Shown in pieces: positions 5,962-6,514 of a stretch of DNA of 6,514 nt. The translations under genes were made by a program, and so were the position numbers. The notes beneath the pieces are model-generated. The model was given only the letters and a program-made list of their open reading frames with translations, made no database searches and had not been told where the DNA came from. Source of the DNA: CAYRFF01 sp964436125 (GTDB lineage Bacteria > Bacteroidota > Bacteroidia > Chitinophagales > Saprospiraceae); NCBI GenBank assembly GCA_964436125.1, contig CAYTBT010000067.1, positions 1 to 6,514 of the forward strand, written 5' to 3'. How positions within the stretch are numbered: position 1 is the first letter of the stretch; every line of letters starts with the position of its first letter.

Positions 5962-6166
5962 GGAAGCTTCACCAGCGATAGCTTGTTCGCCAAGCGGAAT
6001 TGCGGTGATCTCGGTGTTCAGGCCTTAGAAGGAGCAAGACAAAATAGAAAAGAGGAAAGAACCGCAGGAATCAATTACTGAACACCGAGTCACAAAAGCA
6101 TGAAGCGATAAGGCGAATCAACGGTTTCATCCGCCGAGGCGGATGAAAATCGCCTATGAAGCTTCC
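5962..6166. repeat. Nested inverted-repeat element, possible structured RNA or small mobile element
   Basis: Three pairs of arms occur in nested order. GGAAGCTTCA (5962-5971) pairs with TGAAGCTTCC (6157-6166), TTCGCC (5987-5992) with GGCGAA (6112-6117), and CTCGGTGTTCAG (6010-6021) with CTGAACACCGAG (6078-6089). The 12-bp inner pair is the strongest. The outer pair is weaker evidence because its core, GAAGCTTC, is itself a palindrome. The 56-base apical loop is purine-rich. On the 3' side, between the outer and middle arms, sits an extra 11-bp hairpin, listed separately. On the 5' side, GCTTG (5981-5985) can pair locally with CAAGC (5991-5995). The order of arms fits one large fold, either as RNA or as an eroded hairpin-type mobile repeat. 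No coding frame explains it. Confidence 0.5.
6125..6148. repeat. Strong 11-bp hairpin with minimal loop
   Basis: TTTCATCCGCC (6125-6135) and GGCGGATGAAA (6138-6148) are perfect inverted repeats separated only by GA. As RNA this would be a 10-bp stem closed by a CGAG tetraloop. AGGCGA (6111-6116) and TCGCCT (6150-6155) can extend it as an outer stem, in competition with the middle arm of the larger nested element. AATC follows rather than a T-run, so it is not an intrinsic terminator on either strand. Confidence 0.75.
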
Positions 6167-6171
6167 TAGAT

Positions 6172-6208
6172 TTTTGCGCCACTTTTCATCAATGGAAAAG
6201 TGGCAAAA
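6172..6208. repeat. Second strong hairpin, GCCACTTTTC type
   Basis: GCCACTTTTC (6178-6187) and GAAAAGTGGC (6195-6204) form a perfect 10-bp stem around seven bases. TTTT (6172-6175) and AAAA (6205-6208) lengthen it across a two-base bulge. The 3' side on the plus strand is A-rich, and on the minus strand the T-run comes before the stem, so neither direction fits a classical terminator. A 25-codon ATG frame (6156-6233) crosses it but has no support as a gene. Confidence 0.7.
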
Positions 6209-6245
6209 GAAAAAATGGGTGTCCCAATGGTGAAAACAGAAGGTG

Positions 6246-6344
6246 TTATTCCTTTCTCGACTATTTATATTCTTTCTCGTGATAGGTGAAAATACATCGG
6301 AGATGTAGGCCGACTGGGATTATATTCAGTCTTTAGGACTTATT
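6246..6344. repeat. Long direct repeat, copy 2
   Basis: This is the second copy of the repeat at 5413-5511, in the same orientation 833 bases on, with 8 differences in 99 bases. Seven of these fall in the 14-base block 6296-6309. In this copy that block forms a small hairpin with its flank: TACATC (6293-6298), loop GGA, GATGTA (6302-6307). The ATG that starts a 59-codon frame in copy 1 is kept at 6303-6305, but the next codon is TAG instead of CAG, so the frame is closed here. The CTTTCTCG pair with 20-base spacing and the GACTG/CAGTC stem are both kept. Confidence 0.85.
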
Positions 6345-6410
6345 TTTTATTTTACTGCTTATTATCGCGCTAGATTGTGCCTCAGAAGGAATCCGGAAAT
6401 TTATGCTTCT

Positions 6411-6469
6411 TATGTACCCAAATCATGCAATAGAAATTGAAGATAAGCACAAAATCCTGTGAATACAAG
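6411..6469 (-). repeat. Right-edge copy of the inverted, coding-like repeat
   Basis: The reverse complement matches 1-60 at about 75 percent with one gap. On the minus strand it lies in an open frame of 34 codons from the window edge (6514) to a TAA at 6412-6410. The frame contains an internal Met at 6496-6494 and the residues LVFTGFC and FLLHDLG, which the left copy shares. It could be the C-terminal end of a gene that starts beyond the right edge, or a repeat remnant like the left copy. The frame in the left copy is interrupted, which favours a repeat. No family is recognised. Confidence 0.45.
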
Positions 6470-6514
6470 CACTTGCTCGAATTTGGTTCTCACCATGACT
6501 GAATGAAGTCTCGG

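Larger units (their letters stand above)
5276..6514. other. Gene-poor region rich in repeats and hairpins
   Basis: No convincing gene lies in these 1.2 kb. Open frames are short, lack ribosome sites or signals, and are broken in the repeat copies. No clear intrinsic terminator follows the beta-barrel gene. The region instead holds two long direct repeats, several perfect inverted repeats and a decayed coding-like copy at the right edge, each listed separately. An AT-only dyad, AATTATTT (5571-5578) with AAATAATT (5585-5592), lies between them. The stretch 6030-6060 is almost all purine. The mosaic suggests a landing site for dispersed repeats or non-autonomous elements. No transposase, tRNA, rRNA or known small RNA was recognised. 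Confidence 0.6.

Noticed and set aside
5962..6166. Retron or group II intron RNA
   Set aside because: The fold and purine-rich loop suggested it, but there is no reverse transcriptase in the window and no diagnostic domain V-like or msr/msd boundary features.
6156..6233. 25-codon ATG frame (starting MKLPRFLRHF) over the second hairpin
   Set aside because: It is explained by the hairpin repeat itself. It is too short, has no ribosome site, and there is no evidence of selection on the protein.
5413..6344. CRISPR array
   Set aside because: There are only two repeat copies, 833 bases apart and 99 bp long, with no regular spacers and no cas genes.

Overview
The window looks like a chromosomal piece of a Bacteroidota bacterium (Cytophagales- or Flavobacteriia-like). 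This rests on moderately AT-rich DNA, almost no Shine-Dalgarno motifs before the starts, two lipoproteins with Bacteroidota-style signal sequences, a secreted M49-like zinc peptidase, and a VTC-domain / DUF4956 / DUF2490-like cluster. All genes I can support are on the plus strand. The genus cannot be fixed from the sequence.

Layout. Positions 1-314 are non-coding. They begin with one copy of a degenerate repeat whose inverted partner lies at the far right end, and they carry a perfect 6-4-6 palindrome just before the first gene. Positions 315-1976 encode a lipoprotein zinc peptidase of the dipeptidyl-peptidase III (M49)-like type. An AT-rich gap with two dyads follows (1977-2388).

Positions 2389-5275 hold a four-gene block: a small lipoprotein with a beta-sandwich-like domain, a cytoplasmic VTC-domain (polyphosphate-polymerase-like, CYTH/TTM superfamily) protein, a DUF4956 integral membrane protein that overlaps it by ATGA, and a predicted outer-membrane beta-barrel (DUF2490-like). 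Together they could form an envelope-spanning module. The catalytic-type domain would sit in the cytoplasm, a polytopic partner in the inner membrane, and a lipoprotein and a barrel further out. The parallel with the yeast VTC complex (polymerase domain plus membrane domain) is inference, and the product is not shown by the sequence.

Positions 5276-6514 (over 1.2 kb) hold no convincing gene. They are packed with repeats: two about 99-bp direct repeats that are nearly identical except for a 14-bp variable core, a nested set of inverted repeats with a strong 11-bp hairpin, a second strong hairpin, weaker dyads, and at the right edge the inverted partner of the left-edge repeat. This reads as an accumulation site for dispersed intergenic repeats or small non-autonomous elements. 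No transposase, RNA gene or CRISPR array was recognised.
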